Assembly: GCF_928381705.1 (NCBI RefSeq)
Contig: NZ_CAKMSR010000005.1
Location: 1 to 64,000 of the forward strand
Reading direction: 5' to 3'
DNA length: 64,000 bases
DNA from: Rothia nasimurium
GTDB lineage: Bacteria > Actinomycetota > Actinomycetes > Actinomycetales > Micrococcaceae
Made by a program: the position numbers and the translations under genes. Positions 16,837 through 25,686 of the stretch are shown piece by piece; the stretch's first letter is position 1, and each line of letters begins with the position of its first letter. The notes beneath the pieces are model-generated. The model was not told the DNA's origin. It was given only the letters and a program-made list of their open reading frames with translations, and ran no database searches.

Positions 16837-17706
16837 ATGAGCACACCCGGCCCCGCACCCACCCCGCCGCCACGAGGACGGGCCAGCTCCTTTACATCCG
16901 TCCCCGTGCACGCCGTGCTTCCCACCCTGCTTACCCTGGCACTCATCGCGGGTCCCCTGCTGTCTCTCCTGGTTCGTACGCCCTGGGGGAGTCTGCCCCA
17001 GCTGCTGGCAGAACCAGCTGCCCTGGCTGCCGTCCGGCTCTCGGTGCTCACTGCTCTAGCTGCTACCGCTGTATCAGCCCTGCTAGGCACCCCTACAGCC
17101 CTGGTGCTGGCCACGGTTCTCGAACGGTCTCGCGCTCGCCGCCTGAGCTGGGCACTCTACGGGTTGATCTACACCCCCATCATTTTCTCCCCGGTAGTCT
17201 CTGGTCTGGCTCTGCTTTTCTTCTGGGGCAGGCGAGGGCTGCTCGGCTCCTGGCTTGAAACGGCAGGCCTCTCGGTGGCCTACACCCCGCTGGCTGTGGT
17301 TCTGGCCCAAACCTTTGTGGCCCTGCCCTTCTTTGTGGCCACCCTGGTCACCACACTGCGAGCGCTGCCTCCTGAATACGCCGAGATTGCCCGGCTTGAG
17401 GGGGCAAGCCCCACCGAGGTTACTACCCGTGTGCTCTTGCCCCTGGCTGCCCCCGGGTTGCTGACGGCAGCCGTCCTGACCTTTGCCCGCGCCCTGGGGG
17501 AGTACGGTGCCACCGTCACCTTCGCCGGGAATATTGAGGGTGTGACCCGCACTCTTCCGCTGGCTATTGACCTGGCTTTAAGCTCTAACCGCATGGACGC
17601 TGCCCTGGGGGCGGCGCTCATGCTGATCGCCCTCTACCTGGGCCTGCTGGCCGCCGGAGCCTTTGCCCTCTGGCTGGGCCGACTGAAAGGAAACCGCCGA
17701 GCATGA
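16837..17706 (+). CDS. modB: Molybdate ABC transporter permease ModB
   Basis: A 289-residue inner membrane permease with about six hydrophobic segments. The EAA loop that docks on the ATPase is at EYAEIARLEGASPTEV (residues ~180-195). There is no fused ATPase domain and no modC follows: the ATGA at 17703-17706 starts moeA2 instead. No Shine-Dalgarno sequence is visible, but TAAACT (16825-16830) lies 6 nt before the ATG, so an extra leaderless start is possible besides read-through from modA. Confidence 0.9.
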   Translation: MSTPGPAPTPPPRGRASSFTSVPVHAVLPTLLTLALIAGPLLSLLVRTPWGSLPQLLAEPAALAAVRLSVLTALAATAVSALLGTPTALVLATVLERSRARRLSWALYGLIYTPIIFSPVVSGLALLFFWGRRGLLGSWLETAGLSVAYTPLAVVLAQTFVALPFFVATLVTTLRALPPEYAEIARLEGASPTEVTTRVLLPLAAPGLLTAAVLTFARALGEYGATVTFAGNIEGVTRTLPLAIDLALSSNRMDAALGAALMLIALYLGLLAAGAFALWLGRLKGNRRA

Positions 17707-19043
17707 CACAAGCCCAAGAGACCCTTGACCGGCTGCTCCCCGAGGGGGAGAGTATCGCGCCGGGCGCCTATGCTGCCTGTGTGCGTGAACTGGTCGCTGC
17801 TACCGTCACCCCCACCAGTCAGCGGTTACCCCTCCAGCAGGCCGCCGGGCGTCAACTCGCCGAATCCCTCTACGCCTTGATTCCGCAGCCCTCCTTCGCC
17901 AACTCCCAGATGGACGGCTACGCCCTGACCAGTGCAGCGGCGCAAGATGACTGCCGTGTTTTTCGGGTAGGGCCCGATATTCCCGCCGGGGCGCCCGTGG
18001 GCGGACTGCCGGTGGCTGATGATGTGGTCTACCCCGTCATGACTGGCGCTCCCGTGCCTGCTGGGTACACCACCGTGGTACCGGTTGAGCGCAGCCGCCC
18101 GCTGGTAGGGCAGCCGGACGCCGCCGGGTTTGTGGGCGAGGGTGGGCAGGTTGAGCTACCGCAGGCTTCTCCCGGTACCTTTGTGCGCTGCGTGGGGGAG
18201 GACGTTGCCGCCGGTCAGCTCCTGGCCGACGCCGGTAGCCGCCTGACTCCGGCCCTGCTTGGTGCCCTGGCTGCCCAGGGGATTGGGGAAGTGGAGGTCT
18301 ACCGCCCTCTGCACCTGCTCATCATTACCGGGGGCGATGAGGTCGCTCCTGCCAGTGCTGCCCCGGCCCCGGGGCAGATATTTGATGCCAACGGGCCGGT
18401 GCTCACCGCCCTGGCCTACCAGGACGGTTGCACCACCGACCACCTGCCCATCGGGGACTCGGTAGAAGATTTCTGTGCGGCCCTGCAAAGTGCCCTAGCC
18501 CAGCGAGTACCTGATTTTATTGTGACCAGCGGCGGTATCAGCCACGGCAAATACGAGGTGGTGCGTCTGGGGTTAGCGTCTCTGGGTACTGCTCCTGCCG
18601 GTGGGGGGCGGGTGAGGGCCAGCTGGTTTGGCCATGTTGCCCAGCAGCCCGGCGGCCCCCAGGGCCTGGCCCTGCTGGGTCTTCCTGCTGGCAGGGTACT
18701 GCCGGTGGTCTGCCTGCCGGGTAATCCGGTCAGTACCCTCATCAGCTACCACTTGCTGCTGCGGCCAGCTCTGGCTCATCTGGTGGGCGAAGAACGGGAG
18801 GACGCCTGTGGCAGGCTGGTGCTCGAAGCTCCCCTTGCTGCTCCGGAAGGTAAAACCCAGTACCGGCGGGCTCAGCTTACCCGGCAGATCCAGCCGGACG
18901 GGGGCGTCCTGACCCTGCTGGCTCCGAGCGCGGCTACGGGCTCCCACCTGCTACTACAGGCAGCCCGCGCCGATGCCCTGGTGGAGCTGGAACCCGGGCG
19001 CACCTATCGCGGCGGTGAGCTGGTGCGGTATATTCCCCTGTAG
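17703..19043 (+). CDS. moeA: Molybdopterin molybdenumtransferase MoeA (copy 2)
   Basis: A second MoeA, 446 residues, diverged from the copy at 12616. It retains QPSFANSQMDGYAL near the N-terminus, the VTSGGISHGKYE segment of the MoCF domain and the LPGNPVST motif. It overlaps modB by four bases (ATGA), so translation is coupled to the molybdate permease. It stands where modC normally is. Two MoeA types occur in many actinobacteria; one may prefer another step or metal, but I cannot assign roles. Confidence 0.92.
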   Translation: MTQAQETLDRLLPEGESIAPGAYAACVRELVAATVTPTSQRLPLQQAAGRQLAESLYALIPQPSFANSQMDGYALTSAAAQDDCRVFRVGPDIPAGAPVGGLPVADDVVYPVMTGAPVPAGYTTVVPVERSRPLVGQPDAAGFVGEGGQVELPQASPGTFVRCVGEDVAAGQLLADAGSRLTPALLGALAAQGIGEVEVYRPLHLLIITGGDEVAPASAAPAPGQIFDANGPVLTALAYQDGCTTDHLPIGDSVEDFCAALQSALAQRVPDFIVTSGGISHGKYEVVRLGLASLGTAPAGGGRVRASWFGHVAQQPGGPQGLALLGLPAGRVLPVVCLPGNPVSTLISYHLLLRPALAHLVGEEREDACGRLVLEAPLAAPEGKTQYRRAQLTRQIQPDGGVLTLLAPSAATGSHLLLQAARADALVELEPGRTYRGGELVRYIPL

Positions 19044-19076
19044 ATGCACCAAAAGTTACCCCGCCTGCAAATCACG

Positions 19077-19082
19077 TATAGT
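19077..19082 (+). promoter_or_regulatory. Possible moaC promoter (-10)
   Basis: TATAGT lies 41 nt before moaC in an AT-rich 80-bp gap after moeA2. No clear -35 is seen, so moaC may have both its own start and read-through. Confidence 0.35.
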
Positions 19083-19123
19083 AAATACTGATTAATTTTG
19101 TGTTGAGAGGCTAGCCAAGAATC

Positions 19124-19615
19124 ATGACCGCCCCCACCCCCACAGACCAGCTCACCCACGTGCGCGCCGACGGCAGCGCCCACATGGTCGATGTCACCGA
19201 GAAAAACGAAACCACCCGCACCGCCGTGGCTGAGGGCTATATCGTTACCCGGGCAGACGTCATTGAAAAAATCTTTGACGCCGACCTGCCCAAGGGCGAC
19301 GCCCTGCCCGTGGCCCGCGTCGCCGGTATTATGGCAGCCAAGAAAACCCCCGAGATCATCCCCCTCTGCCACCCCCTGCCCCTGGGCAAAATCACCATCG
19401 ACTTTGAACGGCACCCCGACCGTATCCGCATCGAGGCCCTAGTCAAAACCCACGGCGTCACAGGTGTAGAAATGGAAGCCCTCACCGCTGTCTCCGGGGC
19501 AGCGCTGACGGTCTACGACATGATCAAGGCCGTTGATAAACAAGCTGTCATAACCGGTATCAGGGTGCTGGAAAAAACCGGTGGTAAATCCGGTGACTGG
19601 AAGGTAGAACAGTGA
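19124..19615 (+). CDS. moaC: Cyclic pyranopterin monophosphate synthase MoaC
   Basis: This 163-residue enzyme converts 3',8-cyclo-GTP from MoaA to cyclic pyranopterin monophosphate. Conserved parts are [12 protein letters not shown] (residues ~24-35), [30 protein letters not shown] with the catalytic region, and EKTGGKSG at the end. The next gene overlaps by four bases (GTGA), so moaC-mog-moaE-moeZ are coupled. Confidence 0.94.
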   Translation: MTAPTPTDQLTHVRADGSAHMVDVTEKNETTRTAVAEGYIVTRADVIEKIFDADLPKGDALPVARVAGIMAAKKTPEIIPLCHPLPLGKITIDFERHPDRIRIEALVKTHGVTGVEMEALTAVSGAALTVYDMIKAVDKQAVITGIRVLEKTGGKSGDWKVEQ

Positions 19616-20115
19616 GCAGCAGCTACACCCTGCCCAAGAACCGAACCGGCCTGGTCATCGTAGCCTCCACCCGGGCTGCCCGCGGCATCTACGAAGATAA
19701 ATCCGGCCCCCTAGCGGTCACCTGGCTGCGCGACCAGGGCTTTGAAACCCCCGACGCCGTCGTCGTAGCGGACGCCGACGTCCCCGCCTACATCGACCGG
19801 CTAGTCGCTGCCGGTAACCTACCCACCTTCATCCTGACCAGCGGTGGAACCGGCCTCAACTCAGACGATACAATCGTCGAAGCTGTGCGCCCCCATCTGA
19901 CCAAAGAAGTACCCGGCATCATGCACGCCTTCTGGAATCAGGGTCTTAAAAACACCCCCGCAGCTGTGCTCTCCCGCGGAATCGCAGGCGTCATCGGCAC
20001 CAGCTTCATCATGACCCTGCCCGGCTCCACCGGAGGAGTCAAGGACGGCTGCACCGTACTCGAACCCCTCGTTACCCACATCTGCCGCCAGCTAGAGGAC
20101 TACCATGACCACTAA
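19612..20115 (+). CDS. mog: Molybdopterin adenylyltransferase (MogA/MoaB family)
   Basis: A 167-residue single-domain MoCF protein that adenylylates molybdopterin before MoeA inserts molybdenum. The [18 protein letters not shown] segment is the substrate-binding motif and [11 protein letters not shown] closes the site. GTG start overlapping moaC. The names MogA and MoaB are both used for this family; sequence alone does not separate them here. Confidence 0.9.
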   Translation: MSSSYTLPKNRTGLVIVASTRAARGIYEDKSGPLAVTWLRDQGFETPDAVVVADADVPAYIDRLVAAGNLPTFILTSGGTGLNSDDTIVEAVRPHLTKEVPGIMHAFWNQGLKNTPAAVLSRGIAGVIGTSFIMTLPGSTGGVKDGCTVLEPLVTHICRQLEDYHDH

Positions 20116-20611
20116 CCACCCAGACCCCACAGGAGCCAACCCCTACGCGGGGCGTCCGCTCGAACCGGTGGACTCCACAGTCGTTCACGCCTCCATTACC
20201 GAAGACCCCCTCGAACCGCTCCTAGCAGGAGCTAAAGAAGCGACCATGACCCGCGCCATGGGCGCCCTGGTCGTCTTCGACGGTATCGTGCGCGACCACG
20301 ACCACGGGGAGCCTGTAGCGGCCCTGGCCTATACCGCCCACCCCCAGGCAACCGACTACCTGGAGCGCGTCCTGCACTCGGTGGTAGAAGAAATCCCCGG
20401 CGTGCGCCTGTGGGCAGCCCACCGTATCGGTCCCATCCCCATCGGCGAATCCGCCCTCACTGTCCTTGTGGCAGCAGCCCACCGCGGCACAGCCTTCACC
20501 GCCTGCTCCCTGGCCGCCGACCGCATCAAGGCTGAGGTGCCCATCTGGAAAGAACAAGAACTCACCGACGGCAGCGTGCAGTGGGTAGGAATCGATACGC
20601 CTACCGGCTAG
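20105..20611 (+). CDS. moaE: MoaE, large subunit of molybdopterin synthase
   Basis: This 168-residue subunit adds the two dithiolene sulfurs to cyclic pyranopterin phosphate, taking them from MoaD thiocarboxylate. Visible motifs are GALVVFDGIVRDHDHG (residues ~56-71), the RIGPIPIGE block, the AAHRGTAF loop and the catalytic lysine in PIWKEQE. It starts inside the last codons of mog (11-nt overlap). Residues 1-30 form a variable extension. Confidence 0.93.
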   Translation: MTTNHPDPTGANPYAGRPLEPVDSTVVHASITEDPLEPLLAGAKEATMTRAMGALVVFDGIVRDHDHGEPVAALAYTAHPQATDYLERVLHSVVEEIPGVRLWAAHRIGPIPIGESALTVLVAAAHRGTAFTACSLAADRIKAEVPIWKEQELTDGSVQWVGIDTPTG

Positions 20612-20623
20612 AAAGGGCCCACC

Positions 20624-21844
20624 ATGACCTCTGAACTAACCTCGCTGGCCTATCAGCTCTACGGGCGGCAGATGATCCTGCCGGAGCTGGGGCAGAAGGG
20701 GCAGGAAAAACTGAGCGCGGCAACGGTTGCGGTGCTGGGCGCTGGCGGGCTAGGCTCACCGGCCCTGCTCTACCTGGCAGGAGCAGGCGTCGGGCGCATT
20801 GTCGTAATCGATGACGACACAGTAGAAACCTCCAACCTGCACCGCCAGGTGGTTCACTCCTACGCCCGGGTCGGGGCTTCCAAGGCAGATTCAGCCGCCC
20901 AGACCCTGCGTGAACTCAACCCCCTGGTTGCGGTCGAAACCGTCAAGGAACGCCTGACCGACGCCAATGCAGAAAAACTGCTGGCCGGGGTGGACGTGCT
21001 GGTGGACGGCTCCGACAATTTCCCCACCCGCTACACCGCCTCCCGCGCCGCAGCAGCCCTGGGTATTCCCCACGTCTGGGGCGCAATCCTCGGGTTCGAT
21101 GCCCAAATGAGCGTCTTTTGGGCAGGGCACGGGCCGGTCTACGAGGACCTGTACCCGCTCGAACCAGCCCCCGGTTCGGTACCCAACTGCGCAACCGCAG
21201 GGGTGATCGGTGCCCTGGCTGGGATCGTTGGAACCGCGATGGCCCTGGAAGTTATTAAGCTGCTGACCGGTATTGGGCAGCCGCTGATGGGCGAGGTGGG
21301 CTACTATACCGGTCTGACCGGCCGCTGGGAGTACATCCCCCTGCTTGCCTCTACCTCCCGCGCCGCTTCTGGTTCGGGCACCGACCCGAGCGCCCGCACT
21401 GCGGGTTCCGGTGCGGACGCCGGTGGGCAGGTAGCGGGGAAGGGGCAGGCCCCTGCACCCCTGCGTCCGCCTGCTACCGACTGGGAACCCGCTACCGCCG
21501 AACCTGACCAGTACGGTATGGAAGTTACCTGGGCTGATATTGCTGGCTCACCCTACTTTGAGGGGGTTCCCCTCATTGATGTGCGAGAGCCCCACGAGCA
21601 CGCAGCGCTGGCTGTTCCGGGTAGCTTCAACCTACCCCTGTCGCTGATTGAGGCCGCTTCCACCGATCCGGCTCTAGGGTCGGCTATTGACACGATCCTG
21701 CCCAGTCACCAGGGGCGCTATGCCCTCTACTGTGCGGCGGGGGTGCGCTCGCTCAAGGCGCTGAAGCTGCTTACCGATGCTGGTTTCAGTGATCTCTACA
21801 GCGTGGAAGGTGGCATTGACTCCTGGCTGACAAGCCAGGGGTAG
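20624..21844 (+). CDS. moeZ: Molybdopterin synthase adenylyltransferase with rhodanese domain (MoeB/MoeZ)
   Basis: A 406-residue E1-like enzyme that adenylylates the MoaD Gly-Gly tail and, through its rhodanese domain, supplies sulfur. The N-terminal ThiF domain shows the ATP loop GAGGLGSP and the catalytic Cys in PNCATAGVIG. A Gly/Ala-rich linker (~245-290) leads to the rhodanese domain with active Cys in LYCAAGVRS near residue 370. MoeZ-type fusions of this kind also feed other sulfur carrier proteins in actinobacteria. Last gene of the moaC cluster. Confidence 0.92.
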   Translation: MTSELTSLAYQLYGRQMILPELGQKGQEKLSAATVAVLGAGGLGSPALLYLAGAGVGRIVVIDDDTVETSNLHRQVVHSYARVGASKADSAAQTLRELNPLVAVETVKERLTDANAEKLLAGVDVLVDGSDNFPTRYTASRAAAALGIPHVWGAILGFDAQMSVFWAGHGPVYEDLYPLEPAPGSVPNCATAGVIGALAGIVGTAMALEVIKLLTGIGQPLMGEVGYYTGLTGRWEYIPLLASTSRAASGSGTDPSARTAGSGADAGGQVAGKGQAPAPLRPPATDWEPATAEPDQYGMEVTWADIAGSPYFEGVPLIDVREPHEHAALAVPGSFNLPLSLIEAASTDPALGSAIDTILPSHQGRYALYCAAGVRSLKALKLLTDAGFSDLYSVEGGIDSWLTSQG

Positions 21845-21921
21845 GGCTTCTGAGCGGGTGGTTTAAAGCCCTGCCGCCGCTGAATGTGTGTATGCCTGAT
21901 GCTTAATTAGCGAAGATTTTT

Positions 21922-21956
21922 ATTCGGTATTTATTGTGCGAATTATTGGGTAGACT
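21922..21956 (+). promoter_or_regulatory. narG promoter region with inverted repeat
   Basis: ATTCG (21922-21926) and CGAAT (21939-21943) form an inverted repeat with a 12-nt spacer, a few bases upstream of TAGACT (21951-21956). TAGACT lies 7 nt before the narG ATG with no Shine-Dalgarno sequence, so the mRNA is probably leaderless. The repeat is where an activator for nitrate or oxygen control could bind. Confidence 0.4.
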
Positions 21957-21963
21957 GGTGCCC

Positions 21964-24900
21964 ATGACACAGCAGGCATCACACACACCTGGGCCCGACG
22001 GGCCGCTCACTGACAAGCTCATCAAATTCGGCAAATTCTTCACCAAGTGGGACGAAACCGACGACGGCCGCGCAGCCTTCCTCAAAGGCGGCCGCGCAGG
22101 CGACGTTTTCTACCGCAACCGCTGGAGCCATGACAAGGTCGTCCGCTCCACCCACGGCGTCAACTGCACCGGCTCATGCTCCTGGCAGGTCTTCGTCAAA
22201 GACGGCGTAATCACCTGGGAAGCCCAGGCCACCGACTACCCCACCGTCGGCCCCGACCGCCCCGAATACGAACCGCGCGGCTGCCCCCGCGGCGCGGCTT
22301 TCTCCTGGTACACCTACTCACCGACCCGCGTGAAATACCCCTACATCCGCGGTGTGCTGCTTGAAATGTACCGCGAAGCCCGCGCCCGCCTGGGCGACCC
22401 CGTCGAAGCCTGGGCCTCGATCGTCTCTGACCCCGAAAAACGATCCCGCTACCTGAGCGCCCGCGGTAAGGGCGGCCTGGTGCGCGGCTCCTGGGCCGAA
22501 GCTCTCGAAATGGTGGTCGCCGCGCAGATTCACACCATCAAGACCTACGGGCCCGACCGCAACATCGGCTTCTCACCCATTCCGGCTAAGTCCATGGTCT
22601 CCCACGCCTCAGGCGCTCGCTACATTGAGCTCATCGGCGGCGTGATGACCTCCTTCTACGACTGGTACGCCGACCTGCCGGTTGCCTCACCCCAGGTCTT
22701 CGGTGACCAGACGGACGTGCGCGAGTCAGGTGACTGGTGGGACGCCACCTACCTGATGATGTGGGGCTCCAACATCCCGGTGACCCGCACCCCCGATGCC
22801 CACTGGATGGCAGAGGTGCGCTACCGCGGTACCAAGGTCGTCTCGGTTTCCCCCGACTATGCCGATAACACCAAGTTCGCCGACGAGTGGCTCCCGGCCC
22901 AGGCAGGCACCGACGCTGCCCTGGCCATGGCTATGGGTCACGTAATTCTCAAGGAGAACTTCGTTGACCGCCGCGTTGAGTTCTTCGAGAACTACGTGAG
23001 CACCTATACCGACTTCCCCTTCCTGGTCACCCTTGAGGCCCGCGAGGACGGGGTGACGGTGCCGGCTAAGTTCCTCACCGCCGCCAACCTCACCGAGCAC
23101 GCCCAGGTGCCCGATGCGTCCTTCAAGACCGCCCTGCTCAACCGCGAAACCGGTGAGGTTGTGGTACCCAACGGTTCACTGGGTTACCGCTACAACGCAG
23201 AGGACGAAGGCAAGTGGAACCTGGACTTACAGGGGGTCAAACCCGCCCTGTCCATCCTTGATCTGCCGACCGGCGCCGAGCGCGCCGTCGAGATCCAGAT
23301 GCCCGCCTTCGACGAGCCCTCGGGCCGCGGCAAGATTATTACCCGTGGCGTACCCACCATCACCGTCGAGGGCAAGACTGTCACCACCGTCTTTGACCTT
23401 ATGCTGGCTCAGTACGGCATTGGCCGCCCCGGTCTACCCGGTACCTGGGCCACCGGGTTTGAGGACGCCGACACCCAGTACACCCCGGCCTGGCAGGAAG
23501 CCATTACCTCCGTACCCGCCGATGCTGTGATTCGCACCGCCCGCGAATTCGCCCAGAACTCCATCGATTCGGGTGGCCGCACCATGATTATCATGGGTGC
23601 CGGTATCTGCCAGTGGTACCACGGTGACACCACCTACCGCGCGATTCTAGCCCTGCTCATGATGTGCGGCGCTGAAGGCCGCAACGGCGGCGGCTGGGCC
23701 CACTACGTCGGCCAGGAAAAGGCTCGCCCCATCACCGGCTGGTCCCACATGGCCAACGCCCTGGACTGGATTCGCCCGCCGCGCACCCAGGCCGGCACCG
23801 CCTTCTGGTACATGCACACCGACCAGTTCCGCTCCGACGGCCGTACCACCGACTCTCTGCAGTCACCCCTAGCCAAGGGGGATTTGCGCGGGGTTCACAC
23901 CGCGGGCGTCCTAGCCCGCTCCGTGCGCATGGGCTGGATGCCCTTCTACCCCCAGTTCCCCGAAAACTCCCTGGATTTGGCGGACGCCGGTGCCGCAGCG
24001 GTTGCCGCTGGCACCGCCGAGTCCCCGGCAGACTACGTTGCCCAGCGCCTGAACTCGGGCGACCTGGACTTCTCGGTGGAGGACGTCGATAACCCGGTCA
24101 ACTGGCCCCGCACCCTGGTGCTGTGGCGCAACAACCTGCTGGGCTCGTCCGCCAAGGGCGAGGAATACTTCCTCAAGCACCTGCTCGGCACCCACAACTC
24201 GGTCATGGGTAAGGACGCCGAGGATTTCAAGCCTGCCGAGGTTAAATGGGCCCAGAGCGCGCCCGAGGGCAAGCTGGACCTGCTGGTGACCACCGACTAC
24301 CGCATGACCTCATCCACCCTGCTGTCGGACATCGTCTTCCCCGCCGCTACCTGGTACGAGAAGCACGATATCTCTTCCACCGATATGCACCCCTACATCC
24401 ACGCCTTCTCCCCGGCCATTACCCCGCCCTGGGAGACCAAGACCGACCACCAGGTCTTCAAGGAACTGGCCTATCTGTTCTCCAAGTGGGCAGCCAAGCA
24501 CCTGGGCAAGCGCAGCGACCTGGTATCCGTGCCCCTGCAGCACGATACCCCCGGCCAGCTGGCCCAGCCCGGCGGCCATGCGCCTGACTGGAAGAACCAG
24601 GGAATTGCCGGTATCCCGGGCAAGAATATGCCCATCTTTACCGTGGTGGAGCGTGACTACCCGGCTATCTACGACATGTACACCTCGGTCGGCCCCCTGC
24701 TCTCCAAGCTGGGCACCACCACCAAGTTTGTGACCGTGGACGTCAACGAGCAGCTAGCCCAGCTGGCTGAGGAACACGGCGTCATGGGTAGCGGTAAGGG
24801 CGCTGGCCTGCCGGCTCTCGACACCGATATTAAACTGGCCGACACCATCCTGGCGCTTTCGGGTACCTCCAACGGCCCCGTGGCCCTCAAGGGCTTCAAG

Positions 24901-25686
24901 GCTCTGGAAAAGCGGGTGGGCAAAAAGATGCACCACCTGGCCGAGGGCAACGAAGAAAAGCGTATTACCTTCCGCGATACCCAGGACCGGCCCTGCCCCG
25001 TCTTTACCTCACCGGAATGGTCAGGTTCTGAGACCGGCGGACGCCGCTACGCCCCCTTCACCCTCAACATCGAGCAGCTCAAGCCCTTCCACACCCTCAC
25101 CGGTCGTATGCACTTCTTCCTCGACCACGACTGGATGAGTGAGATGGGCGAGCAGCTGCCGGTCTACCGCCCGCCGCTGGATATGCACAACCTCTTCGGT
25201 GAACCTGAAATTGGTGAGACCGGTGACCTGTCGGTAGCTGTACGTTACGTGACGGTGCACAACAAGTGGGCTATCCACTCCTCCTACCACGACAACCTCT
25301 ACATGCAGACCCTCTCCCGCGGTGGCACCCATGCCTGGATGAGCCCTCAGGACGCTGCCAAGATCGGGGTCAAGGACCATGACTGGATCGAGTGTGAGAA
25401 CGCCAACGGCGTCTTCGTGGGCCGCGCGGTGGTCTCCCACCGTATGCCCGAAGGTGTGGTCTACGTGCACCACGCCCAGGAGCGCCTGGTCAACATTCCC
25501 AAGTCAGAGGTGTCGGGCAAGCGAGGCGGCATTCACAACTCCGTCACCCGCATCATGGTCAAACCCACCCACCTGATCGGTGGCTACGCCCACCAGGCCT
25601 ACGCCTTCAACTACCTGGGACCCACCGGTAACCAGCGAGATATCGTTTCAAGAATTCGCCGCCGCAAGCAGGAGGTAACCTACTAA
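21964..25686 (+). CDS. narG: Respiratory nitrate reductase alpha subunit NarG
   Basis: This 1240-residue catalytic subunit reduces nitrate to nitrite at a Mo-bisMGD centre on the cytoplasmic side of the membrane. The FS0 iron-sulfur cluster ligands are in HGVNCTGSCSW followed by RGCPRG. The segment YDWYADLPVASPQVFGDQTD contains the region of the Mo-ligating Asp. The C-terminal molybdopterin-binding domain is intact. The ATG at 21964 fits the usual NarG start; 10 further residues from 21934 would overlap the promoter. It overlaps narH by one base (TAATG). Cofactor genes lie directly upstream. Confidence 0.97.
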   Translation: MTQQASHTPGPDGPLTDKLIKFGKFFTKWDETDDGRAAFLKGGRAGDVFYRNRWSHDKVVRSTHGVNCTGSCSWQVFVKDGVITWEAQATDYPTVGPDRPEYEPRGCPRGAAFSWYTYSPTRVKYPYIRGVLLEMYREARARLGDPVEAWASIVSDPEKRSRYLSARGKGGLVRGSWAEALEMVVAAQIHTIKTYGPDRNIGFSPIPAKSMVSHASGARYIELIGGVMTSFYDWYADLPVASPQVFGDQTDVRESGDWWDATYLMMWGSNIPVTRTPDAHWMAEVRYRGTKVVSVSPDYADNTKFADEWLPAQAGTDAALAMAMGHVILKENFVDRRVEFFENYVSTYTDFPFLVTLEAREDGVTVPAKFLTAANLTEHAQVPDASFKTALLNRETGEVVVPNGSLGYRYNAEDEGKWNLDLQGVKPALSILDLPTGAERAVEIQMPAFDEPSGRGKIITRGVPTITVEGKTVTTVFDLMLAQYGIGRPGLPGTWATGFEDADTQYTPAWQEAITSVPADAVIRTAREFAQNSIDSGGRTMIIMGAGICQWYHGDTTYRAILALLMMCGAEGRNGGGWAHYVGQEKARPITGWSHMANALDWIRPPRTQAGTAFWYMHTDQFRSDGRTTDSLQSPLAKGDLRGVHTAGVLARSVRMGWMPFYPQFPENSLDLADAGAAAVAAGTAESPADYVAQRLNSGDLDFSVEDVDNPVNWPRTLVLWRNNLLGSSAKGEEYFLKHLLGTHNSVMGKDAEDFKPAEVKWAQSAPEGKLDLLVTTDYRMTSSTLLSDIVFPAATWYEKHDISSTDMHPYIHAFSPAITPPWETKTDHQVFKELAYLFSKWAAKHLGKRSDLVSVPLQHDTPGQLAQPGGHAPDWKNQGIAGIPGKNMPIFTVVERDYPAIYDMYTSVGPLLSKLGTTTKFVTVDVNEQLAQLAEEHGVMGSGKGAGLPALDTDIKLADTILALSGTSNGPVALKGFKALEKRVGKKMHHLAEGNEEKRITFRDTQDRPCPVFTSPEWSGSETGGRRYAPFTLNIEQLKPFHTLTGRMHFFLDHDWMSEMGEQLPVYRPPLDMHNLFGEPEIGETGDLSVAVRYVTVHNKWAIHSSYHDNLYMQTLSRGGTHAWMSPQDAAKIGVKDHDWIECENANGVFVGRAVVSHRMPEGVVYVHHAQERLVNIPKSEVSGKRGGIHNSVTRIMVKPTHLIGGYAHQAYAFNYLGPTGNQRDIVSRIRRRKQEVTY

